DNA of 64,000 bases from Undaria pinnatifida (GCA_012845835.1 JABAKD010000023.1:17950027-18014026), one strand, 5' to 3'; shown: positions 1 through 12,849, counted from the first letter of the stretch. Made by a program: numbers and translations. Notes: generated by a model not told the origin, from the letters alone.

Positions 1-1000
1 GGGGTGGAAGCACAGTGTAAGATCGCCCAACACGTTGACACTCGTCGCACCAAAACGGGCAGCATTTACCCTAGGTGTAGTGTAGAGGGGGAGCACAGTG
101 AAAGGTCACCCAACACGCTGACACTCGTCGCACCAAAGCAGGCAGCATTTGACCTTGGTGTAGTGTAGGGGTGGAACCACCGTGTAGGATCGCCCAACAC
201 GCTGACACTCGTCGCACCAAAACAGGCAGCATTTACCCTAGGTGTAGTGTGGGGGTGGAAGCACAGTGTAAGATCGCCCAACACGCTGACACTCGTCGCA
301 CCAAAACAGGCAGCATTTAACCGAGGTGTAGTGTAGGGGTGGAAGCACAGTGCAAGATCGCCCAACACGCTGACACTTATCGCACCAAAACGGGCAGCAT
401 TTAACCTAAGTGTAGTGTAGGGGTGGAAGCGCAGTGTAAGATCGCCCAACACGTTGACACTCGTCGCACCAAAACGGGCAGCATTTACCCTAGGTGTAGT
501 GTAGGGGGGGAGCACAGTGAAAGGTCACTAAACACGCTGACACTTGTCGCACTAAAACAGGTAGCATTTAACCTACGTGTAGTGTAGCTGGGGAGCACAG
601 TGAAAGGTCACCCAACACGTTGACACTCATCGCACCAAAACAGGCAGCATTTAACCTAGGTGTAGTGTAGGGGTGGAAGCACAGTGTAAGATCGCCCAAC
701 ACGTTGACACTCGTCGCACCAAAACGGGCAGCATTTACCCTAGGTGAGTGTAGGGGGGGGAGCACAGTGAAAGGTCACCCAACACGCTGATGCTCGACGC
801 CCCAAACAGGCAGCATTCACCCGAGGTGTAGTGTAGGGGTGGAAGCACAGTGTAAGATCGCCCAACACGTTGACACTCATCGCACCAAAACGGGCAGCAT
901 TTAACCTAAGTGTAGTGTAGGGGTGGAAGCACAGTGTAAGATCGCCCAACACGTTGACACTCGTCGCACCAAAACGGGCAGCATTTACCCTAGGTGTAGG
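1..1000. repeat. 84-bp tandem satellite, array A
   Basis: About twelve head-to-tail copies of an 83-84-bp unit run up to the assembly gap. Each unit carries GGCAGCATTTAMCCTAGG, GTGTAGTGTAGGGG, a CACAGTG segment, CGCCCAACACG and a CACTCGTCGCACC segment. Copies differ by scattered substitutions. The variant typical of this array is GTAAGATCGCCC with CTCGTCGC, unlike array B at 30.6-34 kb. Because 84 is a multiple of three, one minus-strand frame stays open with a 28-residue period, but nothing else suggests coding. The array probably continues into the gap. Confidence 0.95.
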
Positions 1001-1500
1001 NNNNNNNNNNNNNNNNNNNNNNNNNNNNNNNNNNNNNNNNNNNNNNNNNNNNNNNNNNNNNNNNNNNNNNNNNNNNNNNNNNNNNNNNNNNNNNNNNNNN
1101 NNNNNNNNNNNNNNNNNNNNNNNNNNNNNNNNNNNNNNNNNNNNNNNNNNNNNNNNNNNNNNNNNNNNNNNNNNNNNNNNNNNNNNNNNNNNNNNNNNNN
1201 NNNNNNNNNNNNNNNNNNNNNNNNNNNNNNNNNNNNNNNNNNNNNNNNNNNNNNNNNNNNNNNNNNNNNNNNNNNNNNNNNNNNNNNNNNNNNNNNNNNN
1301 NNNNNNNNNNNNNNNNNNNNNNNNNNNNNNNNNNNNNNNNNNNNNNNNNNNNNNNNNNNNNNNNNNNNNNNNNNNNNNNNNNNNNNNNNNNNNNNNNNNN
1401 NNNNNNNNNNNNNNNNNNNNNNNNNNNNNNNNNNNNNNNNNNNNNNNNNNNNNNNNNNNNNNNNNNNNNNNNNNNNNNNNNNNNNNNNNNNNNNNNNNNN
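1001..1500. other. assembly gap (500 N)
   Basis: Exactly 500 N follow the satellite array, so the true length is probably unknown. The gap begins inside a satellite unit, and non-satellite DNA begins directly after it. Open frames across the gap are artefacts. Confidence 0.99.
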
Positions 1501-2404
1501 TCTGCTTGATAATGTGCACGAACCCTGACAAAATGGAGCAACAAGCGCGGTGCAGATTACGTCGTCGTCATGTTGACACAAAATTTGCTTTTGCCTTTCA
1601 AGTCCTTTGGGTACTAACGTCGCGCCTGTGTCCCAGCAACGGTGGGGGCGTATGGTCACATCGTTTCACGTCGTTTCACGTCGTATATGAACGTCGTCGG
1701 CCAGGTACCAACTGAAAATCGCGATCTACAGTAGGGACAAGGAGCCGTTGCTAGGCCTGCTGTGCTCCCAGCGAAACTCAACCTATGGTGCAAACTTGCG
1801 CAAGCGGCCTTTCGCGGAGCGTTCGGAGTCAATGTCGTCATCCGTATCGCCGAGGGTCGACCTGGCAGGGTTAACGACTGAATCAACCACTTTGTCAACA
1901 GAGAAGGAAACTACGGAGCAGGCATACCGTGGATGCACGAGTTTCTGGTCCCCGCCATGGACCTTCTCCACAAGAAACATTCGTTGCCGTCATCGTCAAC
2001 GCCTCGTAACGTCGGATCATCTCGCGCCTCGGGAGAGAAGGAAACGGCGCAGTCCGCCTCCGAATGCCCCCGGGATTTGAACCTTAAATGTTGCGTTTCT
2101 TCCGCCAAGGTGCAAGAGACGCACGCGTGGCGTAATCTTAGTCGCCGTTTCGTATGTTTTTTTGGAGACGCCGTTAAGTATGGGTATACGTTGCGGCACG
2201 TGCTGCCATATATAGAGGTAGCACTTTACGTCTGAAATATTTCTGGATGACGGGATCCTTGACGCTAAATCGTCGGAATCAGCCTATGTGTTTGTTGTGG
2301 GTTTCGTTGCGTACGTAGACCATGGTGTTTTCCATCCGGTACCAGTTCCGTATTTCTACAAATATGTTCTCGGGGTAGATCGTAATCTCCCGGATTGAGG
2401 TATC
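1501..2404. other. no recognisable gene
   Basis: Unique-looking sequence of moderate GC. Only short overlapping frames occur on both strands, and I found no domain motif, long repeat or convincing intron. Confidence 0.5.
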
Positions 2405-2953
2405 TCAGAAGAAAAACTGGTGCACCTCCATGGTAGCACCCGTCTTGCCCGCTGTTGACGTCTTATTCTCGCCAATAGTGGCATGCTCGTATTGAGGACA
2501 CCAACATATATGTCTACTTCGAGCCCTTCGATAGTTGAGCACACGTCTAAGCCAACTTAAATCGTCGTTAATGTGGGGTCGAAGCGCAATGTGAACAAGA
2601 CCTTCGTCGTTTCCACGCACGGAACGTCGAACACGTCGGACCCATCCCCATACCTTGCGAAGTAATGATGACCAACGCGCGGCAAGATTTACCGACCACG
2701 AAGGGCTTGTCTGAATCGGGATAGGACCATTTTTTCTGTCCACAAGGTGACGAGGTCCCAGCCAGGAGTCGTCGGGATGATTCAAGAGGTAGCGCCGTAG
2801 AGCACAGCCCTTGTCGTAGAAGATCAATCCCGGCCGGCTGGCGGGGTCTTTCCAGATGGAGTCCAGGCAACCGGCCACGACCTCCACGACCTCCATCCCC
2901 TCGTGTTCCCAACCCGGACCCGACCCGGCGATGGTGCCGCAGTTTAGAGTCAC
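2405..2953 (-). pseudogene. transposase-like fragment (YDxxC / VDR patch)
   Basis: A 182-residue minus-strand frame contains GLIFYDKGCALRRYLLNHP followed by a Trp, Leu, Gly patch and HLVDR. In my memory this pattern (tyrosine-aspartate near a cysteine, then a VDR before an expected histidine motif) resembles the catalytic region of KDZ-type eukaryotic transposases. After VDR the expected residues are missing from this frame, while a neighbouring frame continues with KKWSYPDSDKPFVV, so a frameshift is likely. No start, terminal repeats or complete domain can be seen. This is most probably a decayed transposon fragment; the family assignment is tentative. Confidence 0.35.
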
Positions 2954-4136
2954 TATGAAGTTTCCGTGCCTGTGATGGGTAGAAAAAAACAGCCGGAGTT
3001 GTCGCGCTTCGTAGGGCTTGTCTCTGTGTGGGATGGCGGCATTTCCAGCATCACGGTCGGGTGGGTAAGCGACCAGGACGTCCGTTGCAGCGGCAGCAAG
3101 GGCAAGGGAGAGAACGTGTCAGTAGTGCAAATATTCCATGTAAGAGGTTGGAACGCTTTCATGGTGCGATCACCAACAGGTGACTCCAATGGCATGCGAC
3201 GTTAACTACATGGCTGAACGCGAACGACTTCTTGGGCCGCCTGCTGAACGGCTACTTGGCAATATCCATTCTTCCTGCTAAACCGTAGGTACGAATTACA
3301 TGATGTCGAACCTTCGCCCGCGCAGAAAATCTGGAAGAAACAGTGGAATCAACGTGCCATTTCTCCACAACGAGATCGCCACGACGCCTACGTCGCTATG
3401 TTTCGGCGCGTGGAGGTCACCACACGTTCCTTGCAGATATACAACGTTATGGGTCGTGGGTTGAAGTTGGTAGGCGTGGGGTGCGTGGGTTGTGTTGTTA
3501 TCGTCGGGCGTGTTTGGCGTGCTAAGGCCGTGTTGCCTCCGGTGCATCCCCGATCTTGATTTCTCTTCCGGAATGTGGTGCACGTCATGGACAGTTCGAC
3601 ATGACCGCGGGTTGCAGATGTACCATACCCGTCAAATGACACGCGCGCCAGTGCCTCTAATCCCAAGGTATAAAGGTGCGGCGCACGAACGTCGGGGTGG
3701 GTGGATGGCCGTTGTTATGGCTTCATTTGCAAGCATGGCCTTCAGCGTACCAACTAACACGGATCTTGAAACAAGCTCGGGAGAGTAGTTTGTCAGAACC
3801 GCGGAAACGTCCCCGAGCCAACTTGGCTTAGTCGAGGCCTCCCCCGTCATCGTACCTCCGCCACTGTAGTTTTGCGTTTCCTAAACACAGAAGAGGACGT
3901 GTCCGAAAAATATTGGCAGAAGGAAATATGATGTAGCAAGGCGGTACCAGTGCCACGAAATGAGGCGGGCACACCATCAATGACGCACACATGTAGGGCA
4001 AACGATTACCACGTAGATTCAGTGGAAAGCATGGGTCACGCCCGTGATGTGGCTCGTTGCTATCGTCAACAGCGTCAGGAGCGGGAACGGAGGCTGTTTG
4101 ACGGTTAGGTGGGGCTTTCACGTGGACAGTCCACAA
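2954..4136. other. no recognisable gene
   Basis: Mixed-composition sequence with short frames only. It lies between two transposase-like patches on the same strand and may be decayed interior of one element, but no motif supports this directly. Confidence 0.4.
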
Positions 4137-4397
4137 CTACGATAAAAAAACCTCGTCACGTCTTGTAAGGGAAATAACTTGTCTTAGCAACGGTACGAGG
4201 AACCGTCGGGGTTGAGGGCGACTTATTCTTGGAAGGATCTCCTTCTTATAGAGCGCGTGCCAACATTCACCCGGCGTTGTTTTTATTTTAAATTCTTCGC
4301 AAGTACAGTGGGTGCGGCAGGCTTCAGAGCTTTGGGTGCTGTGATTGAAACCGTCTTCGAAATCGGGTGGAGGTAGGGCTCGCTGCATACCCAGCAC
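4137..4397 (-). pseudogene. SWIM-like zinc-finger fragment
   Basis: This minus-strand frame contains CRTHCTCEEF, then 11 residues after the second Cys of CTC comes CWH. That fits the SWIM zinc-finger pattern CxC-x(n)-CxH, roughly at 4257-4307. SWIM fingers are common in MULE-type transposases and some chromatin proteins, where they bind DNA or protein. No catalytic domain lies in the same frame. The closest partner is the transposase-like patch about 1.3 kb downstream on the same strand. Either one decayed transposon supplied both, or the match is by chance. Confidence 0.35.
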
Positions 4398-5598
4398 GAA
4401 GCACTCACCTTTCGTGACGAGTGATTTTGGGCGTTAACCTGAACACTGACTACGGGCCGGATAGTTGGCGGCTACCGACAAATAAATAATTGCGAATTAG
4501 CTAGCGGACAGTTCAAGCGGCCGGTACAGGCTATGTTATGGATAGCACTGCAACAACAATTTACGGTTTAAGCGACGACCTCCGAAGCACGCAAAGAAGC
4601 ACCGCGAAACGCTTAAAAGAGATGCCTGACATGTCTCCGCCTAACACGGCCCACGCGCACCAATACGAAGAGTGTCTCAGGCCCATTGGGTCGCCACCAC
4701 ATAGTCTCGTGAGGCTCCTTGTAGGGCCCGTGGTACATTTTGACGTGTAATTTCCAAAATAACTCAGAGCCTACTTGTTTTTTGAAACCGTCAAATTTCT
4801 GTGCCGCGGTCAGTCTTTATTCCGAAATCCAAAGGGTAGCTGGCGCCCCTTGCTCGGCCCATCATTTTATGCGTAACTGACACTTGTCACTGACAATACG
4901 TCGGGCGCCAAACGTGCTCGAGGGGGATGTCAGCGTCCTAAGTGTGGTCGACCCAAGATATCAGTCGACAAGAAATGAAGTCGGTTGTGACACGGTAAAA
5001 GTTATAGGCGTAAAATCGTACATATATGTGAGACAATAATAAGGTGGAAAGGAGGTACAGACAGATATATATGCTAAAATTGCGGTAAGCCACACTACCA
5101 ACTTATTACGTAGGGTATACCGTACATCCCGTCTGCATGATCGCCTCCTAACCTATGCCAAGCAAAGTATGACTAACGAAGTAACGTAATTGAGCGCGTG
5201 TACACAAAGCGTGCCTTTCAAAATACTAATGATTCACATTTCTCCCTTTCGTTCTCAATGGCGGTTACATTGCATGACCACATCACCTCGCCTGTTGTAT
5301 TTGGCAATATTATCTCTTTCTTATAATTATTAGCGATGTCAGAAAACATTGGTATCTACATGATTGTACCTATGGATTAATATAATCTATATTTCGATCC
5401 ATGTACAATAACAAATTATGAAGCTTTTAACACGTTGTTTACTACACTCAAGAACTGGGTTGCATACTACATGTAACATCCAAACCTTCTATATTAATAA
5501 GCATTACCAGGCGGGTGATATGAAGGGGTGTCTCCTTGGTACAACCGTCAGATTCGTCCTCTTCAAGGTTTTATAGTTTCCGCGCAAATATTGAAATG
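4398..5598. other. no recognisable gene
   Basis: The stretch becomes AT-rich after about 4.9 kb. Only short frames are present, with no domain motif, long duplication or splice-linked coding segment. Confidence 0.5.
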
Positions 5599-6880
5599 AC
5601 CCCCCCCCCCCCCCCCCCCCCCGCCGACCCCTCTTGTTCAAACGCCCTACTTGAAATAATAATCTACCATACATAGTAGTAGTAAACACTACCACCAGCC
5701 AGCTGATATCATCTCAGTATCCTTCTAGCCATCCATGCCGTAGCTCCAACTCATCTCCGCCCTCCTCCCCCCCCCCAATTTTTTGTTCCCCGCCCAGTTC
5801 GTTCAAACGCCCTACTTAAAATTGAAATCGGCCAGAGTACTAAACACTTCTAAGCAATTGATATTACGTCATTATCTTTCTAGCCATCTATGACGCAGCT
5901 TTCATTCATTCTCCCTGCTCCCCCTCTCCCCCTCCAACGCCCCCTCCTTCCCCACACCCCGCACGATCGCCTAGACCCAGCACCGCGCGTATAGCAAGCC
6001 CCTACATATGTAATTAATACGCGCGATCGAAGGATCACACACAATGTTGCGAAGATCAGTGTCGACCAAATCCTTGATCTCATAGCTGGAGTGTGTTTTG
6101 ATATTATATGTCGACCTAAACCTCTTGAAACCCTTTCCGCCCCCCCCCCCCCCCCCCCCCGCCTTTTTTCATTTTTATTTTTTCCTCGCTCTCTCTTGCT
6201 TAAACGCCCCACCTAATATCGAGATCCGTCACAGTAATAAACACTTCCACGCCCTGGATATCGCCTCATTATCGTTTCAGAGCCGTTCATGCCGCTGCTG
6301 CAATTCCCACCCCCCCCGCGCCCCCAATGCCCCCTCCTTCCCCACCAACCGCACCATAGGCTAGACCTAGCACCACGCGTATAGCAAACCCCTACATCTA
6401 TGCGACCTAAAGCCCTCCCCCCCCCCGCCCCCCCCCGCCACATTCCCCCCCCCTCCCCCACAAGAAGGATTTTTAGTTTCCACGCACAAATTGACCTGAC
6501 CCACCCGTCCCCTCCCCCCCTCCCGCCCCCCTTTTGATCAAAATCAGGCCCCCACGTCCTTAAAAACTCCGCCCTCCCCTCACCGGTTATTCGACTTACA
6601 GGATTCACTTGATAAACTGATGCATTTCCTTCCACAGCTGTCAGATTTTGTCCCCCTCAGAAACGGGTTTTAGAGTTTCCGCGCACAGACTGCCTAGCAT
6701 CACCCTGTTGACCCTGATAGCTACAATATAGTTGCAAGGGGAGTCGCCGACCTATATCCTTAATGAGGACACACCACCCGTAATACGCGCGATCGAAGTA
6801 TCACACACAGCTTGCAAAGATGAGTTCCGACAAAATTTTCGATCTCACAGCTGAAGTGTATTTTAATATTTATAAAATAT
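5599..6880. repeat. poly-C-rich interspersed repeat, copy 1
   Basis: An internally repetitive block has two to three diverged units, each with a TTCAAACGCCC or TTAAACGCCCC segment, a Y-rich stretch, CAACGCCCCCTCCTTCCCCAC-like sequence, a CTAGACCTAGCACC-type segment and a poly-C run. Runs include 23 C at 5600-5622 and 21 C at 6140-6160. It ends with a distinctive segment (about 6590-6880) containing GTTTCCGCGCACAGACTG and CATCACCCTGTTGACCC. The same block recurs in the same direction at 43.6-44.7 kb. Inverted copies of the end segment lie at 40.7-41.3 kb. No coding motif is seen; probably a non-autonomous element of unknown class. Confidence 0.8.
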
Positions 6881-7149
6881 ACGCTGCTTCGCATGTATCA
6901 AGTACTTCCACGTACCTGGTTAACGATGGGAGCCTGGCCCAAAATAGGAGTGTTTCATTAACGCCCTTTACAATCACCCCCGGATTTGTCGAGACAAACG
7001 GCTTGAATTTAGTGTTGGATGATTTTTGCAGTATGAGACGTCGTGTGGCGTCACGGACTTCATCATCGGAGGTTGTTACCCATTGAATGGACTGATCTTT
7101 GCATTGAGTGAGGGGTGATGTGCGTGAGCGACCGGCAGTTTCCAGGCCA

Positions 7150-7300
7150 CCCTCCAGGATCCTGAACCGGCGACGGGGAATCTGCCAACATTGGCAGGAA
7201 GGAATAACCTGCCAACACAGAAAACGCCTGCAGAAAGCTACTCTGCAGAACCAGATTTCAGTTGATTGCACCGAGCTACGCGCTGTGATCGCGCCGCGTC
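7150..7300 (+). repeat. short repeat with CTGCCAACATTGGCAG palindrome
   Basis: This segment contains the 16-bp palindrome CTGCCAACATTGGCAG, a second half-copy CCTGCCAACAC, and then AACCAGATTTCA. It is repeated at 58480-58565 on the same strand and, partly, at 12560-12665 on the opposite strand. The last two lie at the inner sides of the 4.3-kb inverted repeat family, so this may be an end module of that family. Confidence 0.7.
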
Positions 7301-8154
7301 TCTCAGGGAGAGAAGAGAAACCGCAAGCCGGGCCGCGCGCAGCGCAGACGCCAGACAACCGTCACCACAGCCGGCTCCTCAGCACCATGCTGGTGTGGCG
7401 GCTATGTACGCTTTGGTATGTCTAAATGCGGTTCTGCCAGCATACGACCACCAGACTCGTAGGCTATTCCTCCTTCCCATAAGAACGGGGCACACACAAC
7501 GCTCTTGAGGAAAAATATGAACTTCGTAAATTGTATACTGAAGTTAGTTTCGGGGCACATCATTTTCAAGAAAATACGAAATTCAGCCTACAAAAAAAAC
7601 GACTTGATTTCTTATCAGAGAGCCGGCGGCACAATACTCTTAAAGTAGTAGACTACAGGACGGAAGAATGGCAAGCTGATACTTCTAGGAAGACAATAAA
7701 TCTGGGAGCTCACGTTAGTGCAGATGGCATCCTCTCCCACATAAGAAACCCGCAGCCCCAGCCAGGATTCCAGTTTCTCGCTATCAAATAAGCACCTGAT
7801 ACTTGTACAAGTAGGTGTAGTGCTAATATATTATTCTAGGCACAATGCTGTTCAAACAGTAGTAGTAGAAATGAAATATTAATAGGAAAAAAAGAAAGAA
7901 AGCGGAACAATTCTGGCCGAGGAAGAATTTCTTACGCGAGAAAGGGTGAGTTCTACACACTATCTCCAGCACAGCGCATCTCAATTGCCTTCCTTTCCCG
8001 GTAAGGTACAAGTATCAGCCCTGCTTTCCTACATCCCTGTTTGCTTTTTTACATTCATGTCGTGCACCACTACAAGTAGTAGTAATTTATCACGTAATAT
8101 GTACAACGGCAAGCATCACCAACCAGCCGCAACACAGTGATTTTTCCATGCGTT
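7301..8154. other. no gene; scattered repeat scraps
   Basis: Short phrases here, such as GTATACTGAAGTTAGT and AGTAGACTACAGGAC, recur near 12.4 kb and 59.0 kb, so the stretch is probably decayed flank of the 4.3-kb repeat family. No coding motif is visible. Confidence 0.4.
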
Positions 8155-11100
8155 TGATACAAATGTTGTCGGTGCTGTACAACGTCTCTTTTGCGTTGAA
8201 CTCCTTGGTGTGTATCGAATGAATGAGGTATATAGGTCTTTCGGTGACAATATTCGACTGGGAAACGACGCGGGTGGTTCCGCCAAAATAGACGACACGA
8301 ACACCACAAATAATAGGATCCATGTAACTCCAATTCAACGAAATGATTGGCGATGCTTTTGAAAAATCTTCCTTCTTCCAAGTATAGACATTTTTGTGTG
8401 GTTTATGTCTTGGCACTGAACCGTTCTTGCCGCCCGGCAACATCCAGCACCCCCATCATGCCCGGCGAAGGAGGAGAAATATCAGGGGGGTGGGGAATAG
8501 CTACGCGTAGGTACCAGATAACTCCCGCCCCCCTTCTTCTTTCCCTCTCCCCAGAGATGGAAAAAAAAGGAAAACATGGGAAAGGAAAAACAAAACAAAA
8601 AGGGCTCACAATTTTGTCGACAACGGTGGTAGTACCGCTGTTGACCCCCCCCCCCCCCCCCGAGATGGAGCAGACAATCAAACCCAGGGCCACACAAAAC
8701 GAAACGGCCGGCTCGCAAGCGAAGCAAAAACAAAATAAGCTCGTACGGTCTTTACTCTTTGTGAATTAACGAGAGGCAAATTCGACCCGACACTGCAGAC
8801 GCTAACCTACGAAACCAAGATGGGCCGTAGTGCACTTTTCACATTCACAACATGACCACCACCGCTTCCCGTCTGATCTAGTTTTTTGCCCAGTTCTGTA
8901 GGCCTCGGGCCGGTGCTTTTCTGGTGGCACATTGCATTGGGGCCGCCCCTCCCTCCCACGCGGGGCTGGGTGAGCCTCCTGGTACGCGCCTCCTTGTCGA
9001 ATGTGGCCGCGGTGAAAGAAAATCTGAGGGCCCCCGAGTGGGCCCTTCTTGGGCGTCGGTTGGCGGCGCCAAACTACCCAGCCTCATCTCCGCCACCGCT
9101 AAAATCCAACATCTCTGCAGCTGACGCCGACACGCCTGCACCTGTCGCTGCGCCCCCCCTTTCACTGCCGCCACGAACGCCAGCAATGCCTACCCCATAC
9201 CAACTCCGCGAAACAGCAGGGGAAACAGCGCTACCGACAACATCCGCAATCATCGCGCCCCCGTCAGCTTCCTGCAACCTAGCATGCAATGCAGCATGCC
9301 GTTGACTAATAGAGATCATCATACTCTTAACGTTGGCGTGCCTTTTGATTTCATCATAGTGATTCTGAGGTTGTTGAAGGTCGACAAGATCAACCGGCCC
9401 CTTACCCCGAGCATCAGGTCCCCACAATCTCTGAGAAAGGTCGCTTTTTCACCAGTGTCTGTCACGTCAAGAGCAGAGACCCACCCAGGTAACATCGGGC
9501 TATCCGGTGATCAGCTGGCCGTGTCGTCTTAGATAATCTCAAACTCAAACTGTTCGTAGCATGCTCCAATCTACTTCGGCAGTCCGAGTTTCTTCGCAGC
9601 CATCCCAACATTGCAGCGACAATTTAACTCCAGCAGAGTCGAGTGGGCCAGCGCATGAGAAGCTCAACAGTAGCCTGCGGAGGTAACGATGAAAACCCAT
9701 TACAAAAGGGCAAACAGTTACAGCAGGCGGGAACCGTATTGAACAGGTGTATGTCATGTCGATCATAACACGAATTACCTGGTCGACCACCAAGCCGAGG
9801 AAAAAAGTGAACATGTTACAAACACTGCAACAAACGAAACCGTGCAGTATACTTGACGGCAAATACTATGAGCATAGGAATATGCCGTGAGGCCAATGTT
9901 ATGGGTGGAAATGGTTGCTGTACCTGCTAGTGATAGGAAAGTCACGAGAAACACACACACCAAGCCCCTGTACTGCTGTTACCTCTGACAGAGCGACAAG
10001 TGGTGATCCACGCTTTACTTTTCCCTGTTGCGCAGTACAGCGACACGCCGTCAGGCTTTCTTAGACAGCAAGCTTCGATGTGCTTGCGGAGCAGCTTCAC
10101 GACCTCCAGTGTTTTCGGGCGCAGGAGAGCTTATCCCGATTTCGCATCGATCACGTCGCAGAACCGATCAATCACTAAATCAAAGCGCGTCAACAATCGT
10201 GTCCGCTCGGGCGCTAACCGCCGACAATTCCGCAAGAAACACGTCCAGTTCATCTCTATATACTCTCCGACCTATTCCGATGCCATTTTTTGCGCTTAAA
10301 GAGCAATTTCTACCTGCAGTCGGAAGCGAGATCGGCAGGAGCGTAATGATCACGAAACATGACCCAGTACAGGCATTGTTTTCGACGACAGCTAAAGTCT
10401 CTCCATATCGCTGAATTGAACAACGACACAAGTGACGTGAAAACCACTTGCGTCCCTGATGTCTTCCAGATTAACGATATAGCAAGCATCTCTCAACCAA
10501 GCCATGGAGGGCTTGAAAGCGCCGAGAATCTTCTTCACCAGGCGCGAGATACTCGGAAGCGCGTGGAAGATATCCAGGCGACCCTTGAGCATGTTTGGGC
10601 CACCCCCCCTGATACAGTTGGCAACAATCAACATGAATTCAGAACACTCGAACAGAAAAAAATCGAACACAAAGATCACATTGACGCCGAGCAGATTTCA
10701 GAAACAAACGAAACATATTTGCCACCTCTACAGCACTCACGTCGTCCCGGTCGACATTGCCACCAATCTCGTCTCCGGCTCTTAGGTCGCAAGCGCGGTC
10801 GTGACCAACATTAAAGTCATTCCCGTCGCCACCGTCCTCTTTGCCCTCGTCCGAGTCCGCATCGTCAAAAAAGAAAAACACCAACGAAAACGTTTGGTTT
10901 GTTTGGCGAATAATACAAACGTAAGCAAGAAAATAAGGAACGCCAATGCCGGCAGGGCGTCAGACAACTCAGCTCAATTTTTTCCTAGGACAGGGTAAGG
11001 CCTTACCTAGCGAGCCCACCACGTGGCAAGGTGCTTCGGTGGCGAAGAAGTCGGGGTCATCGTTGTAAGCGGCACTTGCATTCGGGTTCGGCGACGGTGC

Positions 11101-12490
11101 TGGTGTCGCAGGGGGGGCTGTCCAATCGGCCGCAAGGCGAACATGGGTAGCGTCCCACAGAACAAGCCTGTCACTGCCGCCGCAGAGTTCCTTCATCGTC
11201 ACACGACCTACACCAGCGGAGAATGGTGCCTCCTTGTGTGCTGTGTACGCAGCAGGCTTCACCGCATCGCTCACGTTGACTACGACGCCCTTCTGGCCGC
11301 CGGATTGACGTGATTGAGGGCGCCACCGAGCAAAGATCCAGAGGTAGTCTCATGGCCCTGTACGTTCCCAACACTAACGCAACTGGCATGGTTGTTGCTG
11401 TGGAGTCGCACTTAGAGTTCCGTCGTAAAATAGACCAGGTTTGGGGGGTGATACCAGGTTTAGTCGCTTGTGATGCGGACGTGCCGTGCATGTCGTTGGT
11501 TAAGATGATGCAAGAAAAAAGGTCTCGATGAATGTGGTACAAACCATCCCAATGCCACCTGTGTTCCCGGCGGCAAAATGGTCGGAACCGGGCTGCGTAT
11601 GGGATCCTTCAACATGTCGATCTCCACGTAAACGAGAACGGACGCGCAAGCATCCAGGCAGGCATACCCTACCCGTGATGGCACCGTAAGGATTCAAAAT
11701 GCAGCCATCATTAACATTCCACCTACAAGCGGATTCAAAAGCATGGCGCCAGCAATTAAGCTGGCAACAAGAAATGTTCCATAACCCACAACGAGCGTGA
11801 ATAGGACACGCGCATAGCTAACTAGAGTAGTATCACCAGTTGGGCGTGGAGGGGAGAACTCCGGCAAGACAAGCGGAAGGTCGGGTCTGTGGGCAACCCT
11901 TCCCCAAGCAAACTAGACATTATACCCGCCAGCGAAAAAGATGGCGTCGGCACCCAACAAACGTTTGCGTGAGTCAGCGGGTCCACAGTTTTTGCGCCTT
12001 TGACCTCATCCAAATACGTCGCGTCTGACTTGGAGCTAGCGCCAAGTCTACCATGATGTCCTGGTACCAAGTCACGCTGATTTTTCATCTTGTGAAACGC
12101 AAGCGAGAATATTCGAATTTAATACGCCTTGTGCCAGCTGCGCACTGCCGAACCAAGAAAACACGACTGCCACAATTGTACTATTAATAGGTGCCAGATA
12201 TCATGTACCAGTCATCATATGCTTAGAGCTATAGACTACATCACGTGTACGAGTGTACAAGCTGCGACAGCGAACAAGCTTCAGCAGAAGCAGTAGCTTT
12301 AAAATAGATATGGTGATTAGCCACGCTGTTATTTTTCCACGAAAAAAAGAAACTCGTGATACGTTATACTGAAGTTAACGTACGATAAGGTAGAGTGCAC
12401 CCTCTCCCAAATAGGAAAGCCAGCCTAGGTATCTATTTTCAAGCACCTTGAATCTTTTAGGTGTCCTGTACTCTGGTATCTGGCACGCGT
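8155..12490 (-). repeat. 4.3-kb inverted repeat, left copy
   Basis: This stretch matches 59640-63955 in reverse orientation along its whole length. The order of segments is preserved: an end near 8155 with TTGCGTTGAACTCCTTGGTG, GC-rich segments at 8.9-9.2 kb, exon-like segments at 10.4-11.7 kb, and an AT-rich end at 12.1-12.5 kb. Substitutions and small indels are common, so the copies are not recent. Similarity stops sharply near 8155 and fades near 12490. No terminal repeat, transposase or reverse transcriptase is recognised. It may be a transposon family or an inverted segmental duplication. Confidence 0.85.
9074..11684 (-). pseudogene. unrecognised multi-exon gene, left copy (broken)
   Basis: This is the minus-strand counterpart of the plus-strand gene at 60440-63052. 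Exon-like segments include a 75-codon frame with CASVLVYVEIDMLKDP (11460-11684), a frame with SDAVKPAAYTAHKEAP ending at a GTAAGG donor at 11001-11006, an acidic exon ending at a GTGAGT donor at 10735-10740, and a frame with NMLKGRLDIFHALPSISRLV (10392-10608). A later segment (9074-9427) has LQEADGGAMIADVVGSAVSP. Two defects are visible: the acceptor AG before the acidic exon is lost (TTTTTTGACG replaces TTTCTAG), and an extra G in a G-run shifts the next exon. I recognise no domain. Protein-level similarity to the right copy argues that the segments once coded. Confidence 0.5.
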
Positions 12491-12499
12491 TTTATCAGA

Positions 12500-12665
12500 C
12501 GTCAAGTACAATATTTACAGTTTCCGCGCACAGACTGCCTAACATCACCCTGTTGACCCAGCGCGATCACAGCGCGTCCCCCTGTCGCCCTGGTGCAATC
12601 AATTGAAATCTGGTTCTGTAGAGTAGGTTGTGCAGGCGTTTTCGTGTTGGCAGGCTATTACAGCT
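12500..12665 (-). repeat. chimeric repeat junction
   Basis: About 12510-12558 (GTTTCCGCGCACAGACTG through CCTGTTGACCC) is the end segment of the poly-C repeat family. It is joined directly to a reverse copy of the palindrome repeat seen at 7150 and 58480 (GAAATCTGGTTCTGTAGAG, GTGTTGGCAGGC). Two repeat families meet here without spacer, indicating nested insertion or recombination. Confidence 0.7.
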
Positions 12666-12849
12666 TTTTTCGTAAGGGTGTAGGTCTAGGGCCGTACCCA
12701 ATAAGCTAGCATATCTTTTAGCTTATATTGGCTTTTTGAGCTTATGGAAAAGCTTATATCCGCCCGAGCATAGCCAACATGCCAAATAGCTTATGTGAGA
12801 GCATAACAAGGGAAATCGAGCATAATAAAAGGTGGTTATGCCCGCCCCC

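Noticed and set aside
740-1715. Long frames spanning the N gap
   Set aside because: They exist only because N codons are not stops.
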